Source: Pararhizobium sp. YC-54 (lineage in GTDB: Bacteria; Pseudomonadota; Alphaproteobacteria; Rhizobiales; Rhizobiaceae). Taken from it: a stretch of 64,000 nucleotides of DNA. A program made the translations under genes and the position numbers. Under the pieces are notes generated by a model. The model saw only the letters and a list, made by a program, of their open reading frames with translations, did not search any database and was not told where the DNA came from. Shown one piece after another: positions 62,560 through 64,000 of the stretch (its first letter is position 1; every line of letters begins with the position of its first letter). The stretch covers positions 248,001 through 312,000 of the forward strand of contig NZ_JAOYTH010000007.1 of the NCBI RefSeq assembly GCF_025847205.1, given 5' to 3'.

Positions 62560-63642
62560 ATGGCATCGGCACAACAGATCATCGGGCTCGTGAAGAGCCA
62601 TGCTGAAGGCGACAAGGATCGTTTTTACGACCTTGCGATGCAGCTTGCCGCCGCCGAATCCCAGAAGGGTCATGAGCGCCTCGCCGAACAGCTCCGCCAG
62701 TGGGCGGAAGCGGGCGCCAATGCCCCGGAACTGAAGCGCCCCAATCTGACGCCGCTTGCCGCACCGCGGGGCGAGCTCTCCGGTTTTCTCGGCGCAAGCT
62801 ATCCTACAGCCCGTATGGCCGATGTCATCGTACCGCCACTGATCGAAGATGAGCTCAAGCATCTTGTCGTCGAGATCCATCATGCCGAAAAACTCGAAGA
62901 GCGCGGTCTGAGACCGAGACGGCGAGTGCTTCTCGCCGGGCCGCCAGGCACGGGCAAGACGCTGACCGCCGCGGCTCTCTCCGCTGAACTGCGCTATCCG
63001 CTCTTTACCGTGCTCCTTCATGGGCTGATCACGAAATTCATGGGCGAGACCGCGCAGAAGCTGCGCATGGTCTTCGATGCCATCAAGACGACGCGTGGTG
63101 TCTACCTGTTCGACGAGATCGATGCACTGGCTTCCAGCCGTGGCAACGAGAACGATATCGGCGAGGCGCGGCGTGTCCTGAATTCTTTTCTGCAGTTCCT
63201 GGACGAAGACACCGGGCCGTCGATCATCATCGCCACGACCAACCTTCCCGAATTGCTCGATCGCGCCGTGCTGCGCCGCTTCGACCTCGTCCTGTCCTAC
63301 GATCTGCCGAACGAGGAAGCGATTGAGAAAGCGATGCGCCGACGGCTGCATGGTTTCGATGTCGCGCAGATCAATTGGGGCCAGATTGCCGGCTGTGCGG
63401 AAGGCCTGTCGACGGCTGATGTGATCGCGGCCGCCGAGGACGCAGCGCGCCGCGCAGTCATTCTCGATTCTGGCGCCATTGCCACATCAGCGGTGATGGC
63501 ATCGCTTGAGCGCAGACGCTCGCTGCAAGGCATAGGAATAGACAAGCATGGCTCGAGATCGGCGCCACTTCACGCTCAGCGGAATCGGAAAAGCGCGCCC
63601 GTTCGCAGCAAAAACCGGCGGCAAGACAAAGCACCCAAGTGA
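62560..63642 (+). CDS. ietA: IetA AAA ATPase (antitoxin/defence partner)
   Basis: The 360-residue AAA+ ATPase shows an N-terminal helical domain (1-90), Walker A GPPGTGKT at 127-134, Walker B GVYLFDEIDAL, sensor 1 IIATTNLPELLD and the RRFD arginine-finger region. With the overlapping subtilisin-like gene it matches ietA-ietS of pTiC58, described as a toxin-antitoxin-like stability and incompatibility system and later listed as anti-phage system IetAS. IetA is the antitoxin-type partner. Confidence 0.88.
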   Translation: MASAQQIIGLVKSHAEGDKDRFYDLAMQLAAAESQKGHERLAEQLRQWAEAGANAPELKRPNLTPLAAPRGELSGFLGASYPTARMADVIVPPLIEDELKHLVVEIHHAEKLEERGLRPRRRVLLAGPPGTGKTLTAAALSAELRYPLFTVLLHGLITKFMGETAQKLRMVFDAIKTTRGVYLFDEIDALASSRGNENDIGEARRVLNSFLQFLDEDTGPSIIIATTNLPELLDRAVLRRFDLVLSYDLPNEEAIEKAMRRRLHGFDVAQINWGQIAGCAEGLSTADVIAAAEDAARRAVILDSGAIATSAVMASLERRRSLQGIGIDKHGSRSAPLHAQRNRKSAPVRSKNRRQDKAPK

Positions 63643-64000
63643 TGTCAACCATCGGGAGGCGCACGCGCAGGCTCTCCTCGCAGCGCTCGATCACCTCCCA
63701 AACGTCGCCGACAACAATCTTCCGGGCATCTATCTTGCGATCGAAGGTCGGCCGCACGAGGTGATGGTCACCAAGAGCCTGAACGCCAGCGGACTGACGC
63801 TTCTCAAGGTCGAGAAACAGCCTGGTGCACCGGTGGAAGCAACGGTGTTTGCGACGGAAAAGGGCCTTGAGAAGCTACGCAAGAAGATCGAGGATTTCGG
63901 GGGCGATCTCCCGGTCAACGAAGACGGAAGTTTCAAGCCGCCGAAGAATGCCGACCTTGTGCAGAGTATCGGTGCAATCTCCGAGGCCGGCCTTCGCGCC
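63548..64000 (+). CDS. ietS: IetS subtilisin-like serine protease, partial
   Basis: 151 codons of the N-terminal part are visible, open to the window edge (MARDRRHFTLSGIGKARPFA ...). The start lies inside ietA, giving a 95-bp overlap in a different frame. The visible part is the pre-catalytic domain of IetS-type S8 peptidases; the Asp-His-Ser catalytic domain is beyond position 64000. In pTiC58, IetS is the toxic component held in check by IetA. Confidence 0.82.
   Translation, partial: MARDRRHFTLSGIGKARPFAAKTGGKTKHPSDVNHREAHAQALLAALDHLPNVADNNLPGIYLAIEGRPHEVMVTKSLNASGLTLLKVEKQPGAPVEATVFATEKGLEKLRKKIEDFGGDLPVNEDGSFKPPKNADLVQSIGAISEAGLRA

Noticed and set aside
1..64000. CRISPR arrays, rRNA or tRNA genes, intact IS elements
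   Set aside because: None was recognised by eye on either strand; no regularly spaced short repeats and no transposase-like ORF.

Overview
The window is part of a large conjugative plasmid of the Rhizobiales (Rhizobium, Agrobacterium or Ensifer type). The left edge holds repB (partial) and repA of a repABC replicon. These are divergent from a LuxI-type synthase gene (traI) that heads a complete trbBCDEJKLFGHI mating-pair-formation operon. A second transfer block further right holds traR, traM, traH-traB-traF-traA, a pTi-type oriT and traC-traD-traG. TraR-box-like sites lie in front of traI, between traA and traC, and (degenerate) in front of traM. This is the Ti/pSym class of quorum-sensing-controlled conjugative plasmid.

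Layout. 1-2.0 kb: repB', repA and a divergent control region. 2.0-12.3 kb: traI-trb operon. 12.3-39.4 kb: a catabolic island sitting between trbI and traR, which are usually close neighbours. 39.7-49.4 kb: traR (interrupted by an in-frame TAA), traM, traHBFA, oriT, traCDG. 49.4-62 kb: plasmid accessory region with small proteins, a WGR-domain protein, a nuclease, a LysR/oxidoreductase pair, a zeta-toxin-like pair between two ~690 bp direct repeats that each carry a DUF736 gene, an ArdC-like protein, a DUF7007 protein and a ParB-like protein. 62.5-64 kb: the AAA ATPase/subtilisin-like protease pair ietA-ietS; ietS runs off the end.

The island has four transcription units. Unit 1 (20394 to 12359, minus): Pot-type ABC importer, M24 hydrolase of the creatinase/DoeA type, nitrilase-superfamily hydrolase, ProC-like dehydrogenase, GntR regulator. 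Unit 2 (25402 to 20749, minus): Ehu-like amino-acid-type ABC importer, aspartate-dehydrogenase-like enzyme, GntR regulator. Unit 3 (25613 to 28648, plus, divergent from unit 2): second M24 hydrolase, GatC/AtzG-like small protein, amidase, unknown small protein, strong terminator. Unit 4 (29889 to 39382, plus): soxBDAG heterotetrameric sarcosine-oxidase-type enzyme, threonine-aldolase-like and serine/threonine-dehydratase-like PLP enzymes, purU, folD, ridA, with a divergent GlxA/GbdR-type AraC regulator.

The inferred theme is uptake of one or two small nitrogenous solutes, C-N bond hydrolysis by M24 and amidase/nitrilase enzymes, oxidative N-demethylation onto tetrahydrofolate, and disposal of the one-carbon unit (FolD, PurU) and of the amino acid (aldolase, dehydratase, RidA). 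The actual substrate cannot be read from sequence. Units 1 and 2+3 are parallel in composition (importer + M24 + C-N hydrolase + NAD(P) dehydrogenase + GntR), which is the most novel-looking system here. traR directly follows unit 4 in the same orientation, recalling opine-controlled traR on Ti plasmids, but this traR carries a stop at codon 64.
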